Shown here piece by piece: positions 8,965 to 17,830 of a stretch of DNA of 64,000 nt (the stretch's first letter is position 1; every line of letters begins with the position of its first letter). Source of the stretch: Hyphomicrobium sp. (GTDB taxonomy: Bacteria; Pseudomonadota; Alphaproteobacteria; Rhizobiales; Hyphomicrobiaceae); NCBI GenBank assembly GCA_022844105.1, contig JALHMJ010000002.1:419836-483835 (forward strand). The letters run 5' to 3'. Both the position numbers and the translations under genes were made by a program. The notes beneath the pieces are model-generated. The model worked only from the letters and a program-made list of their open reading frames with translations, searched no databases and was not told where the DNA came from.

Positions 8965-9704
8965 TCCGATCAAGGACCGTACACGCCGCCATGTCGCTGA
9001 CACCCATCACTTGGCTCTTATCGATAGCCCTCCATGCTGCGTTCGTAGCGTGGCTGCTTGCCGTACCGGGCGGCGCGGCGATGGATGCCGGTGACGGCGA
9101 CGATCAGTTTGTTGTCGAACAGGGCATTGCAATCGAAGGCCTGGATCTTTGGGGCCAGGACGAAACGTCGGTTCAAGCCGTCGAGGCCGAGCCGCTTGAG
9201 GCCAGTGAAGCCCGCCCGGAGATTGAAGAGGTCAAGGAACTGAAGGAAGTCGAGGAGACGAAGGTCATCGGCTCCCAAACGGGTCCTGATCAGGAAATCG
9301 AAGAGGTCAAGCCTGAGCCGGTGACCGAGCCGGTGCCGCCGCAATTTGCGACTATCGAACAAGCGGCGCAGGTGGCTGTCGAGGAAAAACGCGCGGCCAG
9401 CGCGACCAAGTCAGGCGGCGATACAACGGCGCAGAGCAAGTACCTCGGCACGCTGCGCACGCACCTTGAGAAACGGAAGATCAACCCGCGCACACGCCAG
9501 GCCGGAACCGCTCTCGTCCGGTTCACAGTCGATTCCGCTGGACAGCTGCTGACACGCGAAATCGCCCGCAGTTCCGGCAACAAGCAGCTCGACGAAGCCG
9601 CCATCGCGTCCATTGAGAAGGCAGCGCCTTTCCCCGCGATGCCACAGGAAGTCAATCAGCAACCTCTTGTTGTTTTAGTACCTTTCCGCTTCACCGTGCG
9701 TTGA
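8961..9704 (+). CDS. tonB: TonB-family energy transducer
   Basis: A 247-residue protein that links the ExbBD motor to outer-membrane receptors. It has an N-terminal membrane anchor (about residues 11-31, including LLSIALHAAFVAWLLAV) and an acidic, Glu/Val/Pro-rich periplasm-spanning region at about 60-130. The C-terminal TonB domain is about 158-247 (YLGTLRTHLEKRKINPR, GTALVRFTVDSAGQL, ending VPFRFTV). The GTG start at 8961 overlaps the exbD stop. A later ATG at 8991 is possible. The spacer is rich in glutamate rather than the Pro-Lys repeats of enteric TonB. Confidence 0.9.
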   Translation: MIRSRTVHAAMSLTPITWLLSIALHAAFVAWLLAVPGGAAMDAGDGDDQFVVEQGIAIEGLDLWGQDETSVQAVEAEPLEASEARPEIEEVKELKEVEETKVIGSQTGPDQEIEEVKPEPVTEPVPPQFATIEQAAQVAVEEKRAASATKSGGDTTAQSKYLGTLRTHLEKRKINPRTRQAGTALVRFTVDSAGQLLTREIARSSGNKQLDEAAIASIEKAAPFPAMPQEVNQQPLVVLVPFRFTVR

Positions 9705-9801
9705 GGGGCCGTCAGGAAGTTAGAACGCGATGGATTGGGTTAACCCGGCCTTATCCATTCGCCGATAGGCTCTTGTCGATTATCTGACAAGCGGCACAGC
9801 G

Positions 9802-10692
9802 ATGATACGGGGTTCTATCGGCAAGCAGAAGAACACCTCGCTCATGGGAGAATATGCTTCTCTCATCGGCGAAGCGATCCTGCGTCAACGCACCCGCGAA
9901 GCCGAGCACGCGGCTCGTATCGAGGCCGAATTGGCGGATCGCGTCAAAAGCGAATTCATCTCCAATATGAGCCACGAGCTTCGCACGCCGCTCAACACCA
10001 TGATTGGCTTCTCGAAAATCCTGAGTGAACACGACAAGCGCCGCATACCTGACACGGAAATCGTCGAATATTCGAAGCTCATCCTCGACGCGGCCGGTCA
10101 CCTGCTCTCGGTTATCAACGACATCCTCGACATCTCGAAGATACAGAGCGGACGTTACACCCTCGACGCACGCGAAATTAGCATCGAGGACGTCATTCAG
10201 GCCACCTTCTCGACGGGTCGCAACGCGGCCCGGGAAGCCGGCATCAACCTAGACTGTGAGATTGCGACCAATCTCCCGCTGGTCCGGGGCGATGCTGCCA
10301 AGCTGCAGCAAGCGTTCTCCAACCTCGTCTCGAACGCGATCAAGTTCACGCTCAAGGGCGGTGCAGTCAAGCTGGAGGCGGTCCGTCTGAATGACGGCGG
10401 CGTCGGAGTTATGATCCGCGACACCGGTGTGGGCATGTCGGCGGACGAATTGAAACTCGCCACCATCCCGTTTGGACAAGTCGATGGCGGCCGCGCGCGG
10501 TGGCGCGAAGGCACGGGCCTTGGCCTTCCAATTGCGCGATCGCTCATCGAACTGCACGGCGGGCAGATGACGATCAAGACCGAGAAGGGCATCGGGACGG
10601 AAGTCGGCGTAATCCTACCATCCTCCTCCACAATCAACATTCGTGAAGCGCGCGATGCGGTTCTGGGCAGCGGTGGCCCGTCTCTATTTTAA
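9802..10692 (+). CDS. Cytoplasmic sensor histidine kinase (HisKA-HATPase)
   Basis: A 296-residue kinase with no signal peptide or membrane helix. It has a short N-terminal coiled segment (about 20-50) and an H-box FISNMSHELRTPLNTMIGF with the phosphorylated His58. The N-box is QQAFSNLVSNAIKFT, the G1 box DTGVGMS and the G2 box GTGLGLPIARSLIELHGGQ. No receiver, PAS or GAF domain is visible, so the signal must come through a partner or the short N-terminus. No response-regulator gene is adjacent. The following HerA-type ATPase starts 13 bp after its stop, so the two are probably co-transcribed. Confidence 0.88.
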   Translation: MIRGSIGKQKNTSLMGEYASLIGEAILRQRTREAEHAARIEAELADRVKSEFISNMSHELRTPLNTMIGFSKILSEHDKRRIPDTEIVEYSKLILDAAGHLLSVINDILDISKIQSGRYTLDAREISIEDVIQATFSTGRNAAREAGINLDCEIATNLPLVRGDAAKLQQAFSNLVSNAIKFTLKGGAVKLEAVRLNDGGVGVMIRDTGVGMSADELKLATIPFGQVDGGRARWREGTGLGLPIARSLIELHGGQMTIKTEKGIGTEVGVILPSSSTINIREARDAVLGSGGPSLF

Positions 10693-10705
10693 GGACCGAA
10701 GGGCA

Positions 10706-12697
10706 ATGAAAGAGATCATGCAAAATCCCGTTGCGGGTGCGCAAACAGTTGCGCTCAAGGGTTTCGACGGCTCGATCGGCCGCATCGTCTCCGTAACGGG
10801 ATCGAAAGCAATCGTATTGCTGGACACGCCTAAAGACGGCACGATTCGCAATATCCAGGACCGGCCCGAAATGGGCACGCTGCTGGCGATTGATACGGCC
10901 AATACGGTCGTGCTCGCCATCGTATCGGCGCTCAGCGTGCCGGTGCCCGCCCAGCGTGACGGCGACAACGAAATCTGGATCGCGGAACTTGGCCTTGTCG
11001 GCGAACTCTGGCGCAACGCCAATGGCAGCGCGGCTACGTTCAACCGCGGCGTTACCGTGTACCCCGGCCTCGGCGACCGCGTGCGCGTTGCAAGCAAAGC
11101 GGAACTGACGCTCGCATTTTCCGGCAGCGACACGCGTTCCGTCCGCGTCGGCTGCATCCGACAGGACCAGACAATCGACGCCCGCGTCCGCATCGACGAC
11201 CTGCTCGGCAAGCACTTTGCTATTCTGGGCACGACCGGAACAGGCAAATCATGCACCACCGCGCTGATCCTGCGCTCCATCCTCGACCAGCATCCCGCCG
11301 CTCATATTGTGCTGCTCGACCCGCACAATGAATATGCCACCGCTTTCGGTGAACTCGCCGAAGTCATCAGCCCGTGGAACATGCAGCTGCCGCTGTGGCT
11401 GCTGAACTTCGAAGAGGCCATTGAAGTCCTCGTTGGCGATCCCGAGCGCAAGCACGAAATCGAAATTCTCCAGGAACTGATCCCGCTCGCCAAGAGCCGC
11501 TATGCAGCCGGCCGCGCAGCCGACAATCAGAAGGTGCGCCGCGGCGTCATCGATCACGGCCGCTTTACCGTCGACACGCCGGTGCCCTATCGCATCTCGG
11601 ATTTGACCGGCCTCATCGACGAACGGATGGGCAAGCTCGAAAACAAGCGCGATCTCGCTCCCTATCGCAACCTGCGCTCGCGTATCGACACCATTTCGCA
11701 GGACGGCCGCTATGCCTTCATGTTCGGGTCGCTGACCGTTTATGATGGCATGGCGCAGATTTTGTCCCGCATCTTCCGCGTCCCCGTCCAGGGCAAGCCG
11801 ATCACCATTCTCGAATTGACCGGAATCCCGACCGAGATTGTCAACGTCGTCGTCTCGGTCCTGTGCCGAATGACATTCGACTTCGCACTCTGGAGCGAAG
11901 GCAAGGTACCCGTAACACTCGTATGCGAGGAAGCCCACCGCTACGTTCCCCTGAACGCCACTGCGGGTTTCGAGCCGTGCAAGCGCGCCATCGCCAAGAT
12001 CGCCAAGGAAGGCCGCAAATACGGAGCCTCCCTCTGCATCGTCACGCAGCGCCCGGCAGAAATCGACCCCACGATCCTTTCCCAGTGCAACACCGTCTTC
12101 GCCCTGCGCATGTCGAATGACCGTGACCAGGCCATCGTCTCGTCCGCCATCTCCGACACCGGCTCGGGCCTGCTCGAATTCCTGCCCGCTCTTGGCCAAC
12201 GCGAAGCGCTTGCATTCGGCGATGGCGTGGCACTGCCCGTGCGCATCAAGTTCGATGAGTTGCCGAAAGACCGCCTGCCGCGCTCTTCGACCGCCAAATT
12301 CTCCGAGAAATGGCAGAGCTCGGTCGGCGACGAAAATTTCCTCGATCAGGTCGTCGAACGCTGGCGCACCGCTGGAAGTGGCAACGGCGTCGACACGAAC
12401 CATCAGGCTGCGATGCTTGCTGATACGATGCACTTTGGTACGCCTCGCACCGAAGCGGTGGATGCCGCCGAGCCCGCCCCTCGTGGCACCACGCCTGTGC
12501 GGCCAGCGCCACATGCACCGCAGTTTGCCGGCAATCAGGCCGCAAATGGCGGTTCGCGTGCGGTAGCCGGCGGTGGACCTCTCCGCCGCGACACGGCCCC
12601 GGCTACACCGATGGTCCAGCCAGCCGCCGCAGCACCAGCGAGTGGGGATCGCCTTTCGTTACGCGAGCGCTTGCTGAGACCGAACGCGCCCCGCTGA
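10706..12697 (+). CDS. HerA-type hexameric ATPase / DNA translocase (DUF87)
   Basis: A 663-residue ATPase of the HerA/FtsK superfamily. It has an N-terminal HAS-barrel-like domain (about 1-150), a Walker A GTTGTGKSCT near 175-184 followed by LLDPHNEYA, and a Walker B VCEEAHRY near 405-412. Sensor and arginine-finger regions follow (EGRKYGASLCIVTQRPAEIDPTILSQC). The last roughly 100 residues are Pro/Ala-rich low complexity. The start at 10706 has AAGG before it. The longer frame to 10643 runs into the kinase gene. Family members translocate DNA and often pair with NurA nuclease in archaea, or with SIR2 or DUF4297 in bacterial defence. No such partner is present here, only the kinase upstream. 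Confidence 0.85.
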   Translation: MKEIMQNPVAGAQTVALKGFDGSIGRIVSVTGSKAIVLLDTPKDGTIRNIQDRPEMGTLLAIDTANTVVLAIVSALSVPVPAQRDGDNEIWIAELGLVGELWRNANGSAATFNRGVTVYPGLGDRVRVASKAELTLAFSGSDTRSVRVGCIRQDQTIDARVRIDDLLGKHFAILGTTGTGKSCTTALILRSILDQHPAAHIVLLDPHNEYATAFGELAEVISPWNMQLPLWLLNFEEAIEVLVGDPERKHEIEILQELIPLAKSRYAAGRAADNQKVRRGVIDHGRFTVDTPVPYRISDLTGLIDERMGKLENKRDLAPYRNLRSRIDTISQDGRYAFMFGSLTVYDGMAQILSRIFRVPVQGKPITILELTGIPTEIVNVVVSVLCRMTFDFALWSEGKVPVTLVCEEAHRYVPLNATAGFEPCKRAIAKIAKEGRKYGASLCIVTQRPAEIDPTILSQCNTVFALRMSNDRDQAIVSSAISDTGSGLLEFLPALGQREALAFGDGVALPVRIKFDELPKDRLPRSSTAKFSEKWQSSVGDENFLDQVVERWRTAGSGNGVDTNHQAAMLADTMHFGTPRTEAVDAAEPAPRGTTPVRPAPHAPQFAGNQAANGGSRAVAGGGPLRRDTAPATPMVQPAAAAPASGDRLSLRERLLRPNAPR

Positions 12698-12702
12698 TCT
12701 CG

Positions 12703-13254
12703 TCAAAAGAGGTCCGGTGCGTCGGCCAGCATCGGCTGCTTGCGATCCTTGTCGGATAGGATGGCAACTGCTTCAGCGATGCCCCAATCGATTTGCAGCA
12801 CCGGGTCGTTCCAGCGTAGTCCGCGATCCAGCGCCGGCGCATAGTAGTTCGTCACCTTGTAGATGACCTCCGTGTGCTCCTCGAGCGTGACGTAGCCATG
12901 CGCGAACCCTGCAGGCACCCAGATCTGCCGCCAATTCTCCGCCGAGATGACGGCCGTCACATGCTGCCCGAACGTCGGCGACCCGCGCCGTATATCGACC
13001 GCGACATCGAGAATGGACCCGCGTGTCACGCGTATCAGTTTGTCCTGCTGCGCCGGCGGCAATTGAAAATGCAGGCCTCGCACAACGCCCCTGTCGACCG
13101 AATAAGCGTGGTTGTCTTGAACGAATTGAGCCGCAAAGCCGGCTTCCTTCCAGTTCCTCTCGCTGAATGTCTCTGAGAAAAATCCGCGCGCGTCCGCAAA
13201 CCGGCGCGGCATCAGGAGCTTCACATCCCGAATCGCTAACTCTTCGACGTGCAT
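12703..13254 (-). CDS. rfbC: dTDP-4-dehydrorhamnose 3,5-epimerase
   Basis: Cytosolic cupin enzyme of dTDP-L-rhamnose synthesis, epimerising C3 and C5 of the 4-keto-6-deoxyglucose nucleotide. The 183-residue length is typical. Signature segments are FSETFSERNW, DNHAYS, the catalytic-His motif VRGLHFQLPPAQQDKLIRV and FAHGYVTLEEHTEVIYKVTN with the tyrosine region, ending in WNDPVLQIDWG. It starts 14 bp after the pssA stop on the same strand and is not next to rmlA, rmlB or rmlD, so the rest of the rhamnose pathway must lie elsewhere. Dehydrorhamnose epimerase paralogues for other sugars exist, so the exact substrate is inferred. Confidence 0.88.
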   Translation of the reverse strand: MHVEELAIRDVKLLMPRRFADARGFFSETFSERNWKEAGFAAQFVQDNHAYSVDRGVVRGLHFQLPPAQQDKLIRVTRGSILDVAVDIRRGSPTFGQHVTAVISAENWRQIWVPAGFAHGYVTLEEHTEVIYKVTNYYAPALDRGLRWNDPVLQIDWGIAEAVAILSDKDRKQPMLADAPDLF

Positions 13255-13268
13255 GCTGTGTCCTGCCT

Positions 13269-14165
13269 TCAGCGCTTCGGCTCGACCGGGCGCAGGTCAA
13301 TGACGCGGGCCGTCTCCGGTACCCCTGCTGTGTTCGACGCTGCACCGGCACCCGGGTCAGACTGGGTTGCCCGTTCCTTGGCGACAAACCTGCGCCAACT
13401 CAACGGAATAAACGCAAGATAGCTCACGGATGCAATCGCCAGCGTCTCGTACGGGTAGGTCACAAGACAGGCCACGAGTGCAATCGCGACGATGAAAATC
13501 GGCAGCACCCACTCACGCCGGATACGCTCGCCCAGGAGCTTGCCCGAATACGTCGGGATGGTCGATACCATCATCACGGCGATCACCACCGTATAGAGCA
13601 GCACAACGCTCATCGCGACGCGCGAAACGTTGGCATCAAGTCCAAGATTGCCCAGGTAGAACGGCAACAGCACGACGATGGCGGCGGCGGGTGTGGGCAT
13701 GCCGGTAAAAAAATTCGACTGCCATTTGGGCTTTTCTTCGTCGACCGCAACATTGAAACGGGCCAATCGCAGCGCGGAGGCCAACGCGAACATCATGACG
13801 CAAATCCAGCCAATGCTCTTGATGTCGACCAGTCCCCAAGTGAAGAGTAGAATCGCGGGGGCCACACCGAAGTTCACGAAATCCGCCAGACTGTCGAGTT
13901 CGGCACCGAACCGCGACGAGGCCTTGAGCAAGCGCGCCACCCGGCCGTCGATACCATCGAGCATGGCCGCGAACACGATAGCCGCCAGCGCAACATCCCA
14001 GCGCTCCTCGATCGACATTCGGATCGACGTCAGCCCCGCGCACAACCCGAGCAGCGTAAAGAAATTCGGCACCAGCATCCGCACCGGAATACGCGAATGT
14101 GAAAACATGCGGCGCCGACGGCGTCGCGTGATCTCTTTTTCGATCTGCGGCAGTTCGGGGTCCAT
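13269..14165 (-). CDS. pssA: CDP-diacylglycerol-serine O-phosphatidyltransferase
   Basis: Integral-membrane phosphatidylserine synthase of the CDP-alcohol phosphotransferase family (type II). It makes phosphatidylserine from CDP-diacylglycerol and serine. About 298 residues carry the family signature DGRVARLLKASSRFGAELD followed by SLAD, and about eight hydrophobic segments. The N-terminus is strikingly basic (ITRRRRRRMFSH). The start at 14165 is chosen because GGAGG lies five bases upstream. The frame could begin four codons earlier at 14177. The next gene upstream on the strand is psd, so the two steps from CDP-diacylglycerol to phosphatidylethanolamine are encoded together, with rfbC trailing. 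Confidence 0.92.
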   Translation of the reverse strand: MDPELPQIEKEITRRRRRRMFSHSRIPVRMLVPNFFTLLGLCAGLTSIRMSIEERWDVALAAIVFAAMLDGIDGRVARLLKASSRFGAELDSLADFVNFGVAPAILLFTWGLVDIKSIGWICVMMFALASALRLARFNVAVDEEKPKWQSNFFTGMPTPAAAIVVLLPFYLGNLGLDANVSRVAMSVVLLYTVVIAVMMVSTIPTYSGKLLGERIRREWVLPIFIVAIALVACLVTYPYETLAIASVSYLAFIPLSWRRFVAKERATQSDPGAGAASNTAGVPETARVIDLRPVEPKR

Positions 14166-14261
14166 GCTCGCCTCCATCCGCGGGCAGAGTCAAACAAATC
14201 AATCACGCCCTGACACGGTTCATCGATCGCAAATCGCGCTCACCATGCTGAGACTCTTAGT

Positions 14262-14978
14262 TCAAACCCGGCGGGCTTCCCGCTCGGGCTCCGACGACTT
14301 CAAATCAGCCAACACCGTTTCGCCGGCTATGGCCCGCTGTCCGACGGCGACGAGCGGTCCGTGCCCAGGCGGCAAAAACGTATCCACGCGCGATCCAAAC
14401 CGTATCAAGCCGAAACGCTGGCCCACGCCCACCATATCGCCTTCCTGCGAAAACGTGACAATCCGACGAGCGACGAGACCCGCAATTTGCACGACGCCGA
14501 TTTCCGCCCCCCCCGCCGTTTCGATCACGAGCGCGCGCCGCTCATTGTCCTCGCTGGCCTTGTCGAGGGCGGCATTGAGAAAAGCACCTGGGATATAAAC
14601 CGATCGTTTGATGCGACCAGCGACGGGAGCGCGATTGATGTGAACGTCGAACACCGACAGGAACACCGAGACACGCACGCGCTCCTCGTCCCCCAGCCCC
14701 AACTCCTTCGGCGGCCGTACTTTTTCAATCAACGACACGCGACCGTCTGCCGGGGAAATGACAAGGCCGTCGCGCAGCGGCGTCACGCGATCGGGGTCGC
14801 GGAAAAAATAGCAGATCCACGCCGTGATCCCGGCAGCAATCCAGCCGAGCGGATCCCAAAGAAAAAATCCGACGAGCGTGACGACCAGCCCGATGGCGAC
14901 AAACTTGTGACCGTCCGAATGGATCGGCACGAAGATGTCGAGGATGGTGTCGAGCAGATTGGGATGGCGGTCGGACAA
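14262..14978 (-). CDS. psd: Phosphatidylserine decarboxylase proenzyme
   Basis: Inner-membrane pyruvoyl enzyme converting phosphatidylserine to phosphatidylethanolamine. The 238-residue length matches the short PSD-A class. Two N-terminal membrane segments (about 27-58) precede [10 protein letters not shown] and the catalytic region [12 protein letters not shown]. The self-cleavage site is GFG-like LIRFGSRVD (Gly195-Ser196), where Ser becomes the pyruvoyl group. The start codon is TTG, with only a weak ribosome site, so the first few residues are uncertain. It lies 96 bp upstream of pssA. Confidence 0.9.
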   Translation of the reverse strand: MSDRHPNLLDTILDIFVPIHSDGHKFVAIGLVVTLVGFFLWDPLGWIAAGITAWICYFFRDPDRVTPLRDGLVISPADGRVSLIEKVRPPKELGLGDEERVRVSVFLSVFDVHINRAPVAGRIKRSVYIPGAFLNAALDKASEDNERRALVIETAGGAEIGVVQIAGLVARRIVTFSQEGDMVGVGQRFGLIRFGSRVDTFLPPGHGPLVAVGQRAIAGETVLADLKSSEPEREARRV

Positions 14979-15100
14979 GGCCTCGTCACTCCGGTGGTGG
15001 GGTCATCTAACGAAATCGCTGTTTAGTCCCCATGACTGCTGATGCCTAGTGGCAAGTGCAGAGCACGGCGGTTGCAAGCTGTTCGGGGCGTTACGCGGGG

Positions 15101-16582
15101 TTATAGCGGCAACGCCACGAACCGCGTATCGCCTTTGGAATCCTCCACCAGCATCAGAACCTGCCGCCCACCGGCTTTCTTCACCTTGTCTATTGCCCCG
15201 GTCAGATCACCGAACGACGCGACAGGATTTTGCTGCGCTTCAACGATCACGTCACCCAGTTTCAGGTTTTTACCCGAAGCGGGGCTGTCGGCGTCAATGC
15301 CCGTCACCAACAGACCCTTCACCTTCTTGTCGAAACCCAATTGCGCGCGCAGTTCGTCCGTGAGGGGCGTGACCGAGAGGCCAAGCACGGATTCAGGTTT
15401 CGCCGGCTCCTCATCCTTCGAGTCGGGCGCAGCCGCCTCCGCCACGTCGTCTTCTTCCTCAAGACGTCCAACCAGAACCTGAACCGTCTTCTTTTCGCCG
15501 CCGCGCAGAATTTCCACATCGACCGACTTGCCGATCGGCGCTTGCGCCACAAGACGCGGCAACCCGCGCATCGTCGAAACGTCTTTGCCGTCGAATTTTA
15601 AAATCACATCGCCCGGCAGAACGCCACCCTTCGCCGCCGGACCTTCCGGAGTGATGCCACTGACGAGCGCGCCTGTATTCTCCGCAACCCCGAGGCTCTC
15701 GGCAATGTCTTCCGATACGGTCTGGATCTTGACGCCAAGCCAGCCGCGGCGCACCTCACCGAACTCTTTCAACTGCAGTACAACCGACTGCACCGTATCA
15801 GAGGGCACCGCAAAGCCGATCCCGATCGAACCCCCGGTCGGCGATATGATGGCGGTGTTCACGCCGATGACTTCGCCGTCCAAGTTGAACAGTGGGCCAC
15901 CCGAATTGCCACGGTTGATAGCCGCGTCCGTCTGAATGAAGTCGTCATATGGCCCGGCGTTGATATCACGCTGCTTGGCCGAGATGATGCCGACGGTCAC
16001 GGTGCCGCCAAGCCCGAACGGATTGCCGATAGCCATGACCCAGTCGCCGACCTTCATGTTGCCGGACGAACCGAAAGCCACTGATTTGAGCGGCGTCTTC
16101 GGCGTCACTTTCAAGAGGGCAACATCGGCCTTACTGTCCTTGCCGATAACCTTGTCGACTTTCAGCTTCGTACCGTCGTGAAAGTTGATGACGATTTCGT
16201 CGGCGCCCTCGATGACATGGTTGTTGGTCACGATCAGACCTTCGACACCGTCGATGACGAAACCCGAACCCAGCGACGAGACCTTGCGATCCTGCGGCGC
16301 ATTGCGGCCGCCGCGCTTGTTGAAAAATTCCTCGAAGAAATCCTCGAACGGCGATCCCTTCGGAACCTTCGGCAGTGGAACTCCGTCGGGCGACTTCGCG
16401 ACTTGCGTCGTGGAGATGTTCACAACCGCATCCGACAACTTTTCAGCCAGCGGCGCGACGGACTGCGGCCCTTCGCGAAACGCGGCCACCGGCAGCGAAG
16501 CCAGACCGACGGCCCCAACAACTGCAACCGACAGCAGCGCGCATGTCGCCGATTGTTGCGCACCCCGTGTCGTCCAACGCAT
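15101..16582 (-). CDS. degP: Do-type periplasmic serine protease (DegP/MucD-like)
   Basis: A 493-residue HtrA-family protease/chaperone for misfolded envelope proteins. It has an N-terminal signal or anchor (about 12-35) and a trypsin-like domain with catalytic triad His122 (TNNHVIEG), Asp153 (SKADVALLKV) and Ser227 (NRGNSGGPLF). Two PDZ domains follow, about 290-385 (RRGWLGVKIQTVSEDIAESLG) and 405-493 (LGLSVTPLTDELRAQLGF). An acidic linker (EEEDDVAEAAAPDSKDEE) separates the PDZ domains. The start at 16582 is preferred because GGGAG sits six bases upstream. The frame is open to 16672 without one. It is last in the hflK-hflC-DUF2065-degP run. Confidence 0.93.
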   Translation of the reverse strand: MRWTTRGAQQSATCALLSVAVVGAVGLASLPVAAFREGPQSVAPLAEKLSDAVVNISTTQVAKSPDGVPLPKVPKGSPFEDFFEEFFNKRGGRNAPQDRKVSSLGSGFVIDGVEGLIVTNNHVIEGADEIVINFHDGTKLKVDKVIGKDSKADVALLKVTPKTPLKSVAFGSSGNMKVGDWVMAIGNPFGLGGTVTVGIISAKQRDINAGPYDDFIQTDAAINRGNSGGPLFNLDGEVIGVNTAIISPTGGSIGIGFAVPSDTVQSVVLQLKEFGEVRRGWLGVKIQTVSEDIAESLGVAENTGALVSGITPEGPAAKGGVLPGDVILKFDGKDVSTMRGLPRLVAQAPIGKSVDVEILRGGEKKTVQVLVGRLEEEDDVAEAAAPDSKDEEPAKPESVLGLSVTPLTDELRAQLGFDKKVKGLLVTGIDADSPASGKNLKLGDVIVEAQQNPVASFGDLTGAIDKVKKAGGRQVLMLVEDSKGDTRFVALPL

Positions 16583-16719
16583 GCATGTCTCCCGCGAAAG
16601 GCCGCCCAAGCGAACGCTATTGAAAATCGTGGCCAGCATATGTGCCGCTATTGTGGTCGGCTCGACACGCAAGTCAACGCGGCGTCTTTCCGGCCGCTCA
16701 TTGCCTCAACAATCAGCCT

Positions 16720-16905
16720 TCACCCGCGGACGAGCCAAACCAGCACGACGCCCGCCGCAACGGCCACCCAGCCGGACGCCCGCAACGTTGCGGGCGGCGT
16801 TTGGGTTGCCATTTCGAGTAGCCGCCGCGCCATGTCGGGAGCGAGCGCCCACAACAGCCCTTCGAGAACCAGAACGAGACCAACCCCGACGATGAGATCA
16901 CTCAT
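16720..16905 (-). CDS. DUF2065 family small membrane protein
   Basis: A 61-residue protein with two hydrophobic helices (LIVGVGLVLVLEGLLWAL and WVAVAAGVVLVWLV) joined by a short basic loop (PDMARRLLEMATQ). This pattern matches the DUF2065/YjeT family. Its position between hflC and the Do protease is the usual one in alphaproteobacteria and near hfl genes in others. A role alongside the HflKC complex is inferred only from that context. Confidence 0.82.
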   Translation of the reverse strand: MSDLIVGVGLVLVLEGLLWALAPDMARRLLEMATQTPPATLRASGWVAVAAGVVLVWLVRG

Positions 16906-16949
16906 CGTCGGGGTCCAAACACTTCGACTGCCACCACATCATTGCCGTC

Positions 16950-17828
16950 TCACGGCTTCGGCGCAGCCCCCGTAGGATCATTGAAGTACTTAAAGAACGG
17001 GGAGTCGGGCGATAGGATGAGACGCGTGTCGCCAGCCTTTATCGACTGCTCGTAAGCCTGCATCGAGCGATAGAAACCGAAAAAGTCTGCATCCTGATTA
17101 TAGGCGTCGGCAAAGATGCGGTTTCTCTCAGCGTCGCCTTCGCCGCGCAGTTGCTCGCCCTTGCGCGTCGCTTCGGCCTTGATGACCGTCACCTCTCGGT
17201 CCGCCGTGGCACGCAGCCGGTTGGCCTCCGCCGCACCCTGCGAACGGAATTCGGCTGCTTCCCGCTCACGCTCCGCCTTCATCTGATCGAATACGGTGCG
17301 CGCGTTTTGCTCCGGAAGGTCCGCGCGCTTGATGCGAACATCGACGATTTCCAAACCCAGCGATTTGGCCTGCTGGTTCACCTGTTGTGCGATCCGCCCC
17401 ATCAGTTCCTCGCGCTTGTCACGCACGATGTCCGAGAGGGTTACGCTACCCAACACGCCGCGCAGTGCCGACTCCAGGATGGGACCGAGGCGCGAACTGA
17501 CCGCGCCTTCGTAGCGCAACGCCTGATAGAACTGCAGCGGATCGACAATGCGGTAGCGTGCAAAGGCATCGACGACCAGCCGCTTTGGATCCAACGTCGT
17601 GACCTCCTGCGGCGAAGCATCGAGGTCGAGTATCCGCTTATCGAAAATATCGACCGTATCGACAATCGGAATTTTCCAATTCAAGCCCGGCGTGCTGATG
17701 ACGTTCACCGGCTTACCGAACCTGAGCACAAGAGCCTGCTCATTCTGATGCACGACAAACGCTGAACTATATAGCGCAGCGAGGCCGGTCAGCAGGAGCA
17801 CAAATAGAAAAGCGAGGAAAGTCCGCAT
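16950..17828 (-). CDS. hflC: HflC, SPFH-family modulator of FtsH
   Basis: A 292-residue inner-membrane protein with one N-terminal helix (about 4-22) and an SPFH/band-7 domain (LVLRFGKPVNVISTPGLNWKIP). A C-terminal coiled coil follows (DQMKAEREREAAEFRSQG, ATRKGEQLRGEGDAERNRIFA). With HflK it forms the large periplasm-facing cage around the AAA protease FtsH. Its start is two bases past the hflK stop, so the two are translationally linked. Length and order are typical. Confidence 0.93.
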   Translation of the reverse strand: MRTFLAFLFVLLLTGLAALYSSAFVVHQNEQALVLRFGKPVNVISTPGLNWKIPIVDTVDIFDKRILDLDASPQEVTTLDPKRLVVDAFARYRIVDPLQFYQALRYEGAVSSRLGPILESALRGVLGSVTLSDIVRDKREELMGRIAQQVNQQAKSLGLEIVDVRIKRADLPEQNARTVFDQMKAEREREAAEFRSQGAAEANRLRATADREVTVIKAEATRKGEQLRGEGDAERNRIFADAYNQDADFFGFYRSMQAYEQSIKAGDTRLILSPDSPFFKYFNDPTGAAPKP

Positions 17829-17830
17829 GA

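Noticed and set aside
11249-12514. Long antisense open frame (421 aa) within the HerA-type gene
   Set aside because: Lies wholly opposite a gene with clear Walker motifs and codon bias, has no domain and no ribosome site. GC-rich DNA commonly produces such shadow frames; the similar frames at 26171-27271, 59820-60980 and 58189-59121 were left out for the same reason.
10706-12697. HerA gene as an anti-phage defence system
   Set aside because: The known partners (NurA, SIR2, DUF4297) are absent and the surrounding region is housekeeping, so I keep it only as a possible kinase-linked pair.
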